Source: a virus. Taken from it: DNA of 48,103 nt. The stretch spans positions 1-48,103 of IMG/VR virus record IMGVR_UViG_3300037487_002334; one strand, given 5' to 3'. Below, in pieces: positions 7,394 to 15,095 of this stretch (positions are counted from its first letter, which is position 1; every line of letters starts with the position of its first letter). Below the pieces are notes generated by a model. That model saw only the letters and a list, made by a program, of their open reading frames with translations, was not told where the DNA came from and made no database searches. The position numbers and the translations under genes are program-made.

Positions 7394-8650
7394 TTAGATG
7401 ATCTTGCTCAGTTCATTCATAATCGGATTTCCTTTTAGGATGCTTCTGGTGAGTTCAATTGAACCAACTTCCTTCTCACCAAAAATCAACATCTTTAATC
7501 CGAGAGGAACAATAGCTCTCGCTGCTTCAGTCATTTTATCTATAATAATCTTATACCCATCAACGTACACCTTGTCCTCTTTTCCCACCTTAAACTTTTT
7601 GGGTTTCAGGCGCTTCATGAGTTCGTTAGTACATGCTGTTAAAAGAGCATAAGCATCTATTTTGCTCGCTTTAATTTTATCCCAGTCAACCTTTGTCTTG
7701 CCGGTAAGAATGCCTTCGCAATCCCACTGCATTAAAAGGGTTCGATATTCCAGGAACTTAGTTGCATATTCGTCACCGACATGACCTTTCATTATTTGGA
7801 AGATCACTTCGTTATCTAACTTTTTATAATTTGTTTCATACTCGTCAAGAGTGCGGGAAGCATATGTCCATGATCTTGGAGATGCCCATGCCCGTGACTC
7901 CATTGGTGTTGATTGGAGTTGTTTTGGATAGTATTGAATGAAGGAGATAATATCATTTCTGACATCATTCTTCACTGCATAATTTCTGACCCATTCCTGT
8001 GCCTCATTCTTCACATCAATGAAGAATATTCTGTTGGCGACGGGGGCCAAAATCTGTTGGAAACCTGCTTTATCATCACTGCGATTTCCTGCCATAATAA
8101 TGCTTACATTATCAGGAAGTTTGTGTCCATGAATTGACCGATAGGTCAGAAGCTGGAACATATATCCCTGCATTGCTTTGTTGATCAGATGTGCGTCATC
8201 AAGAAGAAGAATCATAGGATCCTTATCAGGATGTTTGGGAAGAACACGCAGATTCTGAAATGAAAATAATTCGGGAAGACTCCATTCGGTATACATCTTT
8301 TCCTTTGGAGCTATAAATTTCGGGAGCTCAATTTCTTTCTCACCGACTGTAATTTTTCCTGCTGAATCGCAGAAATCCGAAAACCATTCGAGTAACGGAT
8401 TGTGACTCGAAACTCTCGGAAGACCTGTTACCTGTTCCAGCTGCATCGTTGCTACATATGCAACCGACAGACCCCATTGATTGTCGCGGCAAATCTGTTC
8501 AAGCAGATCGCTTTTGCCAATACCGGGAGAACCACTAATCCAGAGCACCGAGTGGCCGAATTCCTGCTCTTGAGAGGACTGTCTCATCTTTACATGGTTG
8601 GATATATAATCCTTAGCTCCATTGATGTCAATATACTGCTCTAATGCCAT
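7394..8650 (-). CDS. MoxR-like AAA+ ATPase
   Basis: A 418-residue ATPase. Walker A is GSPGIGKS (residues 40-47), Walker B is LLLDDAH (about 148-154), and sensor 1 is the Asn in MAGNRSDD (about 189). The rest is a helical lid and C-terminal region. The MoxR family acts as ATP-driven chaperones that insert metals or remodel protein complexes together with a VWA-domain partner, and such a partner is encoded immediately upstream (8668-10131). The gene has a strong AAGGAGG site. Its phage substrate is unknown; virion maturation or modification of a host complex are both possible. Confidence 0.85.
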   Translation of the reverse strand: MALEQYIDINGAKDYISNHVKMRQSSQEQEFGHSVLWISGSPGIGKSDLLEQICRDNQWGLSVAYVATMQLEQVTGLPRVSSHNPLLEWFSDFCDSAGKITVGEKEIELPKFIAPKEKMYTEWSLPELFSFQNLRVLPKHPDKDPMILLLDDAHLINKAMQGYMFQLLTYRSIHGHKLPDNVSIIMAGNRSDDKAGFQQILAPVANRIFFIDVKNEAQEWVRNYAVKNDVRNDIISFIQYYPKQLQSTPMESRAWASPRSWTYASRTLDEYETNYKKLDNEVIFQIMKGHVGDEYATKFLEYRTLLMQWDCEGILTGKTKVDWDKIKASKIDAYALLTACTNELMKRLKPKKFKVGKEDKVYVDGYKIIIDKMTEAARAIVPLGLKMLIFGEKEVGSIELTRSILKGNPIMNELSKII

Positions 8651-8667
8651 TAAAAAACCTCCTTCGT

Positions 8668-10131
8668 TTACTTTAAAAAGATTACTCTACCTAAAACATT
8701 TTTGTGTCTATTACGCCCGTTATTGGAGTCGTGATTCGTTAAATAGATTCTAGGAATATTCTTGTCCATTAAATGCTGGCAATCTTCAATATCAGATTCC
8801 ATATCAGTGCATGCTATGAAACACGAAACCATTCCTTCTGGAGTACTCTTTAAAAAGTTCATAACCTCTTCAAATACCTGTCGATGAGATGTCCCGCCAC
8901 AGCGCCGTCTTACGAGTATTTCATCGATATTTAATTCATCCTTGTTATAGAGCTTCTTCCAGGAGACTCCATCATCATGCTTTATAACATAGATGTTTTT
9001 ATAATAGTCACTTGCTTGTTTAATAACCGATGCTGCTTTTCTAACATCATCGCTGCTCATTGATCCTGACTCATCGATAGAAAATACTACAGTCCCATAC
9101 TTCTCTTCATCATCTTGATTGGGAAGATATGGTAATACATAGGGATTACTTAACCATGTCATTCTTGGTCTTCCCCATGTAAACACAGTAGATTTTTCTA
9201 ATTCAGTCATAATCGAATCAGCTAAAATTTTTGTCCAATCAACCTTAACATCAAATAATCTCTTTAAAAATTCTTTAAGAGATTCTGCACCTGATCCCTT
9301 TGTTAAGGATGATTCTAATAGTTGTCTTGACATACCTACTCTTTGTTTCCTTGATGATTCTGCTTCTGCCTTTTCCTTCTCTGAACCATATTTTCTTTCA
9401 GGAAACTTTATATCAGTATGTTTTATTTTTTTGCCATTGACAGTCATGGTTGTTTCTGTAACTTCAACCATTTCATCGCCATCTTCACCTGTCCCGTCTT
9501 GGCTCTGACCCTGTCCTTGTTGTTTTTGATCTCCCTGACCTCCACTTTGTCCCATGCCTTGCATGAATTGACTCATAGGAATCTGATAGATCTTCTTTTG
9601 CATATTATTATTTTTACTTAATATATCATAGACTTCTTCTTCAAGTTTATTTTCGAATTTTTTATCAATCAAAAATACTTCTTCATAATTGTAATTTGTA
9701 CAATTCCTCATAATTGAAGAAGAAGATTCTTCTCTGGATATTGCTTGTAATAATAAGTTAATTACATAATCAGTTGCCATATTCCACATCTCTCGTTCCC
9801 TGTGTACCAATCTTGCTGCATGTTTCAATAAAACATGTAAAACTTCATGTAGCATTACGAATGACATCAGAGACTCTTCCTCGAATTGCTTGTATACTGG
9901 GTGCATGGGGTTTACAAATAATTTCTCCCCTTCTTCCCAAATACCTGCAGGTGCTGGCAATGCATTTGTAAATATTATTTCATATGTAAGTAATTCAGGC
10001 ATGAAAGGTAAAAATCTTTCTTCCCTCAATAATTTAGAAGTAACTTTATCAACCAATAATTTTACTTCATCAACCCTCTCTTCAATTTGTTTTGGGGTCA
10101 GTTGTGGAACATCTTGTTTCTTTACTGCCAT
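8668..10131 (-). CDS. Metallopeptidase-like / VWA-domain protein (DUF2201 type), partner of the MoxR ATPase
   Basis: A 487-residue protein with two modules. The N-terminal part has HEVLH (residues 95-99) followed by W-N-x-A-x-D-Y (about 115-121), the layout of a zinc metallopeptidase-like domain. A low-complexity Gln/Gly-rich linker (about 205-235) leads to a C-terminal VWA domain with the MIDAS motif DESGS (353-357), the GGTS threonine (about 414) and a TDMESD aspartate (about 443). Proteins with this domain order are commonly paired with MoxR ATPases, as here with 17 bases between genes. AAGGAG precedes the ATG. Confidence 0.85.
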   Translation of the reverse strand: MAVKKQDVPQLTPKQIEERVDEVKLLVDKVTSKLLREERFLPFMPELLTYEIIFTNALPAPAGIWEEGEKLFVNPMHPVYKQFEEESLMSFVMLHEVLHVLLKHAARLVHREREMWNMATDYVINLLLQAISREESSSSIMRNCTNYNYEEVFLIDKKFENKLEEEVYDILSKNNNMQKKIYQIPMSQFMQGMGQSGGQGDQKQQGQGQSQDGTGEDGDEMVEVTETTMTVNGKKIKHTDIKFPERKYGSEKEKAEAESSRKQRVGMSRQLLESSLTKGSGAESLKEFLKRLFDVKVDWTKILADSIMTELEKSTVFTWGRPRMTWLSNPYVLPYLPNQDDEEKYGTVVFSIDESGSMSSDDVRKAASVIKQASDYYKNIYVIKHDDGVSWKKLYNKDELNIDEILVRRRCGGTSHRQVFEEVMNFLKSTPEGMVSCFIACTDMESDIEDCQHLMDKNIPRIYLTNHDSNNGRNRHKNVLGRVIFLK

Positions 10132-10156
10132 CCATACTCCTTAAAAGAAATTTAAA

Positions 10157-10190
10157 AAAAGTAGGGCAAGATTGCTCTCGCCCCACTTGG
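10157..10190 (-). terminator. Rho-independent terminator inside the MoxR operon
   Basis: Reading leftward, AAGTGGGGC pairs with GCCCTACTT (one mismatch) with additional pairing inside the loop, followed by a run of seven T. It lies directly after the gene ending at 10200 and before the VWA gene, so it would separate or attenuate expression of the two parts of the leftward unit. Confidence 0.75.
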
Positions 10191-10199
10191 TATATTATA

Positions 10200-10883
10200 T
10201 TAAGATACAACTACTTCGGTTGACTTTGAAGCAGTTGATCCATCATTGTTTTTCTGTGACTCAACAAGGTGTCGAGATTTCGGAGATTTCCTTGTTTGCT
10301 TTGCGGGTTCGTGGGTGATTATCTGTTCAGGTGCAGGAGCGCTGTTAGGAACAGAGATCTGTCTCTGTTGAGCGTCTTCGTGCAAACTGATGCGTGCTGC
10401 CTTTGCTGGGAAAAGCAGTTTATCTAATTCGGAAACAAGAACCTTTGCAAGATCAGATCTTGTCATTGGTGCTCTTCCTTCTCTGGTGTAAGTTGATTTA
10501 TATCTTTTCAATTTCAGGGCAAGTCTGACCTGGTCTTTTTTAACGTGATAGGATTTCCAAATGTCATTAGCTGACTGTTTGAGAAGATCCTTAAGATCGT
10601 CAATGCTCCAGTGTTCGAACTCACCAAACGGTGTTAAGTAATCGATAAACCATTTCATGTCTGGTTTATCCCTTGATGCATCATAAATTGGATTCTGAAA
10701 TGCAATGCCGAAAAGTTTATTCTCTGCATTGTACAGTCTTACAACTTCTTCCTGACTCAGTTTTTCAGCGAAGACGCTGACTTGAGGTGATAACTGAATC
10801 TGCTTATAGGGGACTATAAGGTTAAGATAATGGGCCTTTGGAAGAGAGGCGAAAGACTTGAGACGGGTACTGAAAAAACGCAT
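10200..10883 (-). CDS. Unknown protein with disordered C-terminal tail
   Basis: A protein of 227 residues. I place the start at the ATG at 10883, because AAGGAGG lies seven bases before it; an in-frame TTG two codons upstream is too close to that site. Residues 1-160 are mixed alpha/beta with many basic residues, including K-D-Q-V-R-L-A-L-K-L-K-R-Y-K. The last ~60 residues are Pro/Ser/Gln/Lys-rich and likely disordered. It is the first gene of the leftward unit and is followed by its own terminator. Family not recognised; nucleic-acid binding is possible from the charge but not shown. Confidence 0.75.
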   Translation of the reverse strand: MRFFSTRLKSFASLPKAHYLNLIVPYKQIQLSPQVSVFAEKLSQEEVVRLYNAENKLFGIAFQNPIYDASRDKPDMKWFIDYLTPFGEFEHWSIDDLKDLLKQSANDIWKSYHVKKDQVRLALKLKRYKSTYTREGRAPMTRSDLAKVLVSELDKLLFPAKAARISLHEDAQQRQISVPNSAPAPEQIITHEPAKQTRKSPKSRHLVESQKNNDGSTASKSTEVVVS

Positions 10884-11116
10884 AGGCAATCCTCCTTGAT
10901 AAAAATAGTATTATGGGTTGTAGTAAACTTTACAAGACCGACCCAATTTATTATCTCCTTTCTTTCAAAATTGGGGCTAAATTTATTAAAAAATTATATT
11001 CATTATTATTATCAGAAATTAATATATATAATATACCCTTCTCATTTAAATAAAAATTCCCGGTTACTCGATTTGAATTTAGGGTTACCGGATCCGGGAA
11101 TTTTTCTATATATTTA
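10884..11116. promoter_or_regulatory. Divergent intergenic region with two inverted repeats
   Basis: This 230-base, very AT-rich gap separates divergent units. At 11052-11105 a 12-bp perfect stem AAAAATTCCCGG/CCGGGAATTTTT encloses about 30 bases; T-runs follow on both strands, so it could insulate the unit that begins at 11142. In the leftward leader (about 10910-10960), TTGGGT/AACCCA brackets an inner GTAAA/TTTAC, preceded by GAAAGGAG and a possible 11-codon TTG leader peptide. No GAACAAA motif faces leftward here, so the MoxR unit may use a different, perhaps earlier, promoter class. Confidence 0.45.
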
Positions 11117-11133
11117 GAACAAATTATAAAAGG
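11117..11133 (+). promoter_or_regulatory. Putative late promoter motif GAACAAATTATAAAAGG
   Basis: One of the best copies of the shared motif, 25 bases before the ATG at 11142. The end of the motif (AAAAGGAAA) may double as the ribosome site, which would make the leader very short. Confidence 0.55.
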
Positions 11134-11141
11134 AAATTAGT

Positions 11142-11300
11142 ATGAATACAAAATACAAAATTCTGTCGAACATCATGACACAAGAGAATTCTGCTGCAGG
11201 TATGGCGTCTTATGAGTCACTTCCGAAAAGAGCAGGAATCTTAAAACCTACTGTAACAAAGAGTTTTCTAAAGAAGAGAAAAAAGAAAAAGGTATTCTAA
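11142..11300 (+). CDS. 52-residue basic protein
   Basis: A short gene immediately after the promoter motif, with AAAGGAA about nine bases before the ATG. The product has a helical N-terminus, Gly/Ala/Ser in the middle and a strongly basic tail (KSFLKKRKKKKVF). The TAA is directly followed by the ATG of the next gene, supporting a real coding frame. The basic tail suggests nucleic-acid or membrane-surface contact; no family is recognised. Confidence 0.65.
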   Translation: MNTKYKILSNIMTQENSAAGMASYESLPKRAGILKPTVTKSFLKKRKKKKVF

Positions 11301-12188
11301 ATGATCTTCGTTCCCGAGTTAAATTATTGGATAACAAATCTATTTTATAGAAGTGACGTAAATGAAGATATGTCTTTTAGGTTTCCTGTTGAATTAAAAG
11401 AGAGTAAATGGGTATGTAAAGGATCGCTTTTAGATTTATTATTTAACGATTGTTTTGATAGTACAGATTATACTATAACGTATAAACCTGCAGATTTTTT
11501 TAATATAGACGATCCTGTAATTAATAGAAGACTATCAATGTATTTACCTGCGACTATAGAGGTTTGGTTATGTAATACTCCCGCCAATTCTATATATCTT
11601 GTACCAGATGGACCCATGTTTAATCTCTTCGAAATAACTTCCGAAGAGCAAATGTTATTGGATTTATTGTACTTATATAAAATGGGAGCAGTAATAGATC
11701 TTTCTATAATTGATTGGAGTTCTCTTATATCTTCATTGTCTAAATTAATATATCTATTCTTATATTTAAGAGTTTATAATGATGCATCACAATATTTTAA
11801 TTTAGAAACTCCAATAGCTACAGGAGAACGACTTCTTGATCTTGTTTATGAGAAATTTGTAATTAATGAATATTTTGCTTTCATGCAAAATGATTTTCAG
11901 ATACTAGATTCAACAACAGTATGGTTATCTTATGTGATGACTGTCCCGTATAGAGAATCTATTGAAGTAACTTCGCAACATATAACTGATAAAAAAATTA
12001 CTCTAACATATACCCCATATAAAAGAGATATGGTTAAGATTGTATATAATAATAAATTTCAAATATTAGATGATGATTATTATGTACAAGAAGATTATAT
12101 TGCATGGGATTGTCGTAAGTTAGAAGATATTATAAAGGTCGGAGATATTCTGGTCGTAACCTATCCTTATGAGAACTTAAATGTTTAG
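11301..12188 (+). CDS. Probable tail/baseplate protein
   Basis: A 295-residue protein rich in Tyr, Asp and Leu with no membrane or catalytic motif. Residues about 110-190 are helical and hydrophobic, and the last ~80 residues look beta-rich (KITLTYTPYKRDMVKIVYNN). It lies directly upstream of, and overlaps by eight bases, a protein with a gpI-like region, in a unit that continues to the tail sheath. A structural role in the baseplate or tail is inferred from position. Family not recognised. Confidence 0.75.
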   Translation: MIFVPELNYWITNLFYRSDVNEDMSFRFPVELKESKWVCKGSLLDLLFNDCFDSTDYTITYKPADFFNIDDPVINRRLSMYLPATIEVWLCNTPANSIYLVPDGPMFNLFEITSEEQMLLDLLYLYKMGAVIDLSIIDWSSLISSLSKLIYLFLYLRVYNDASQYFNLETPIATGERLLDLVYEKFVINEYFAFMQNDFQILDSTTVWLSYVMTVPYRESIEVTSQHITDKKITLTYTPYKRDMVKIVYNNKFQILDDDYYVQEDYIAWDCRKLEDIIKVGDILVVTYPYENLNV

Positions 12189-13995
12189 TGTAGATCTATT
12201 TTTTAAGGTATTCAATTTTCTGTATGATAATACAGATTCGTCAGATCTTCCTTATGAAGTAAGACAAGCTGCAAAAAATGCACAGATTGAAACTAAAGAT
12301 TTATTCACAAATGTTATTGATCAGATTGCATTTAATACTGCTGATTATAATAGACTTAGAAGTTTTGTCGTTGATTGGTATGCGTCATTAAAAACATTTC
12401 AAGATATAGCTAAGGAAACTACTGATGCGTTCAGTCTTCCTGAAAATCTTTTAGTAAAGGCTCTTGAAAGTTTTGGGTTTCCTTATGGGGTCGATGTCCC
12501 GGGAAAATATGATAAAGCACTTTTTCTATATTCATTATGTGAATTATATAAAATAAAAGGAACTCCTTTATCAATAAAAACACCACTGGAATTTTTAGGA
12601 CTTACAGAAGTACATATTTTTGAATGGTGGTTAAAGTATAGCAAACGAACAGATGTATTATATTTAGAAAGCAAACATATTGATTTAGCTGCTTCAACTG
12701 ACATTGAAGGACTAACATTCAATCAAACTCTTCCGTCTCAAATTATTCCATATGGAAATGCTAAACTTGATGAACATTGGTTTTATACAGAAAGTCAAAT
12801 AAGACAATTAAATCAAACCAATGTTATTAGACTTCCTTCCATAACTCCATATTTCAGTATCTCTGCTGTATCTTTAATGAAAGTAGTGTGGGAGATATAT
12901 TCAGCAATAGCAAGAGCGATGGATGATCTATGGCAGAAGTTTTTAATCAATGGGACATTGGATGAAACAGATAAAGATATATTGGTTGATTTATGGGGAT
13001 CTAATTTATCAGTATTAGAAGTAGTTCTTTCAATTGCATATTTATATAATACTTGGACTGGAAGATCAGCAACAGCTCTTCCTTCAGCAAGATATTTATG
13101 TTACAATGGAGATCCTAATCCCGGATATGATGTTATAGTTGATGAGTATAATAATGTTGTTCAACGACCTACAAGTTATGATGATAGAGAAGCAAAAAGA
13201 TTAGAATTTATTCAAAAGTTTTCTAGACCACAAAGTCAAAACTTTTTACAAACTGTAACTGATGCTGGTATAAAATTAAATCAAATAAATCCCGAATTAA
13301 AGGTATGGTTGGATTCAATTCTCACATCAGGAAATGAAGAATTTATAGTTGATACTCTAAAAGGATTTCTTAGAGAACTAGATGGGTATGCAAGAATAAA
13401 TCTTAAAGTAGCTGGTGCTACATTAGAAAATGTTTTACTTGGTTATGATTATGACAAATTATGGAGAATAGTTAATTTTTTCAAACCAAAAAGAGCAAGA
13501 TTATATTCTGTCAATCTTGCATATGTTGTTGGAGATCCTCTGCATGAATCTGCTATGCAGAAAGACGATATGTTTCAAAGGATTACTCATTGGTTTGATA
13601 ATACATATCCTCATTGGGAATGGTTATATGATATAGGATTACATTACGATACATCTCTTCCAAATACTGTATACATAACAGATGATATGTTTATGAGAAT
13701 AAAAATGCATTTTCATACATGTCTTCCTCGTCCTTCTTGTAGACAGATGCCATATGATTCAGGAGGATTTTATGATACTGGATATTGCTGTGAACCTTCA
13801 GAATGTCAATCAGAAATTACATATGATATAGGTGGAACATATGACCTTCCAGGAGCAGGACTCGACGATTGTATAAATTGGCGCAATTATGATGACGGAG
13901 GAATCTATGATCTTCTAGAATCTAAATCATCAAACTGTGTAGATACAAATTGTATATCAGATACAATTGAAATAATCGTAAACGAGTTGCCATAA
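12181..13995 (+). CDS. Baseplate protein with P2 gpI-like region and YDxGGxYD repeats
   Basis: A 604-residue structural protein. Residues about 110-145 contain LYSLCELYKIKGTPLSIKTP followed by a W-W pair, which resembles the conserved Y/H-R-x-K-G-T core of P2 gpI-like tail proteins that join the baseplate to fibres. The C-terminal ~110 residues carry at least four copies of a YD(x)G(G)xYD unit (YDIGLHYD, YDSGGFYD, YDIGGTYD, YDDGGIYD) among Cys-rich turns, probably a linear attachment or folding motif. The start overlaps the previous gene. The gpI link rests on a short motif only. Confidence 0.75.
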   Translation: MFSVDLFFKVFNFLYDNTDSSDLPYEVRQAAKNAQIETKDLFTNVIDQIAFNTADYNRLRSFVVDWYASLKTFQDIAKETTDAFSLPENLLVKALESFGFPYGVDVPGKYDKALFLYSLCELYKIKGTPLSIKTPLEFLGLTEVHIFEWWLKYSKRTDVLYLESKHIDLAASTDIEGLTFNQTLPSQIIPYGNAKLDEHWFYTESQIRQLNQTNVIRLPSITPYFSISAVSLMKVVWEIYSAIARAMDDLWQKFLINGTLDETDKDILVDLWGSNLSVLEVVLSIAYLYNTWTGRSATALPSARYLCYNGDPNPGYDVIVDEYNNVVQRPTSYDDREAKRLEFIQKFSRPQSQNFLQTVTDAGIKLNQINPELKVWLDSILTSGNEEFIVDTLKGFLRELDGYARINLKVAGATLENVLLGYDYDKLWRIVNFFKPKRARLYSVNLAYVVGDPLHESAMQKDDMFQRITHWFDNTYPHWEWLYDIGLHYDTSLPNTVYITDDMFMRIKMHFHTCLPRPSCRQMPYDSGGFYDTGYCCEPSECQSEITYDIGGTYDLPGAGLDDCINWRNYDDGGIYDLLESKSSNCVDTNCISDTIEIIVNELP

Positions 13996-14017
13996 AAACT
14001 TATAAAGGAGAATAAAA

Positions 14018-14281
14018 ATGTTTGGATTAATACCATATAGGGCAGGTGACCCCGAAGTTACCACGATGATAGTTAATAGAATTTCAGATGAACAAAGAGA
14101 GATTCTAAATACATGTAAATACATCATTATTTTTAATACGGCAGAAGGTGGAGAAAATTTTGTAAAAGGTGCTTCTAGTCGAGGAGGAAATATCCATATT
14201 GCAGGATATAATGATGAAGAAATTTTTAAATACGAACTCGCCTATCCAATGACGATTTATGGCGCATATTATAAATTATAA
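14018..14281 (+). CDS. Small unknown protein in tail module
   Basis: An 87-residue protein with a clear AAAGGAG site nine bases before the ATG. It is alpha/beta in pattern with a short hydrophobic strand (KYIIIFNTA) and a Gly-rich turn (GASSRGGNIHIAGYN). No cysteine, membrane span or catalytic motif is seen. It lies between the gpI-like gene and a possible promoter, within the tail module; a minor structural or assembly role is likely but unproven. Confidence 0.7.
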   Translation: MFGLIPYRAGDPEVTTMIVNRISDEQREILNTCKYIIIFNTAEGGENFVKGASSRGGNIHIAGYNDEEIFKYELAYPMTIYGAYYKL

Positions 14282-14293
14282 AAATGAAAAATA

Positions 14294-14308
14294 GAACAAA
14301 TAATAAAC
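14294..14308 (+). promoter_or_regulatory. Putative late promoter motif GAACAAATAATAAAC
   Basis: A copy of the shared motif, 35 bases before the ATG at 14329. It falls inside a longer possible reading frame that begins at 14284, which argues that the true start of that gene is the downstream ATG. Confidence 0.5.
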
Positions 14309-14328
14309 AAATGTTTGGAGACTGTATA

Positions 14329-15015
14329 ATGGAAAACAAAACTATCAGAATTTTTGATAACTACAAAAAGAATTCGAAAGATGTGCTACGTGCGGCAGAT
14401 AAGACTCCGAGAGGGTTTGTAGAGATATTTTCTAAAGAAGCAGACGGATCATTAACTAAAATTGGAGAATCTGATAAAGTCACATTTCCAGAATATAAAG
14501 GTCCTAATATGATCGTTTATCCTGGAAGAAATTGGTTAATGCAAAGAGCTTTCAATTTGGACTATTTATATGGGTCATTAATGAAAGATAGATATATTTC
14601 ATGGTTAGGATTAGGAACAGGCGGAGCTACTCCGGGTGATCCTCTTAATCCTATTCTTCCAGAAGTTACGGATTCTGATTTGATTAATCCTATATTGATA
14701 AATATTTCTGATCCTTTAGTTGTAGATGGAGGAAAACTTCATCCATTTGATTCTATTGAATATGATCAGGATATAGCTAATGATAACGTATATCTTATAG
14801 CTAAAGTTACAACAACTATATCAGCAGATGATGCAAATGGATCATCAGGAACAACCTATTACGATCTTAGTGAAGCAGGAATGTATATATCAAATTCCTC
14901 GGATCCTACGATTTTTGATGTGTTAACAAAAATTCTTTGGGCAAGGGTGACCTTTAGTACTATCCGAAAACACAATAAGAGGGAAATAGTGCTTATTTGG
15001 TCGATTTATTTCTAA
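14329..15015 (+). CDS. Probable tail/virion structural protein
   Basis: A 228-residue protein. The start at 14329 is chosen because TTGGAG lies eight bases upstream and the promoter motif lies before it; an in-frame ATG at 14284 has no ribosome site. Residues about 85-125 contain WLGLGTGGATPGDPLNPILP, a Gly/Pro-rich turn of a type often seen in phage tail and fibre proteins. The rest looks like beta sandwich. It precedes the sheath gene with its own promoter motif between them. No named family is assigned. Confidence 0.75.
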   Translation: MENKTIRIFDNYKKNSKDVLRAADKTPRGFVEIFSKEADGSLTKIGESDKVTFPEYKGPNMIVYPGRNWLMQRAFNLDYLYGSLMKDRYISWLGLGTGGATPGDPLNPILPEVTDSDLINPILINISDPLVVDGGKLHPFDSIEYDQDIANDNVYLIAKVTTTISADDANGSSGTTYYDLSEAGMYISNSSDPTIFDVLTKILWARVTFSTIRKHNKREIVLIWSIYF

Positions 15016-15033
15016 TATCTTTGTTTGTAATTA

Positions 15034-15048
15034 GAACAAAATATAAAG
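15034..15048 (+). promoter_or_regulatory. Putative late promoter motif GAACAAAATATAAAG
   Basis: Copy of the shared motif, 62 bases before the tail sheath ATG. The intervening leader holds the sheath ribosome site GGGAGG. Confidence 0.5.
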
Positions 15049-15095
15049 AATCATTACAATTGGTGTAAATAACTATATAAGGGAGGATTATAAGT

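Noticed and set aside
10890-10960. Leader peptide of 11 codons (TTG start) in front of the 10200-10883 gene
   Set aside because: There is a GAAAGGAG site, but such a short TTG frame cannot be separated from chance; only noted in the intergenic entry.
11052-11105. Possible tRNA (acceptor-like CCCGG ends and a TTTGAATTT segment)
   Set aside because: Only about 30 bases lie between the stem arms, too short for D, anticodon and T arms. No tRNA was recognised in the window.
14284-14328. Longer N-terminus (15 extra residues) of the gene at 14329
   Set aside because: The upstream ATG has no ribosome site, and the putative promoter motif lies inside this segment.
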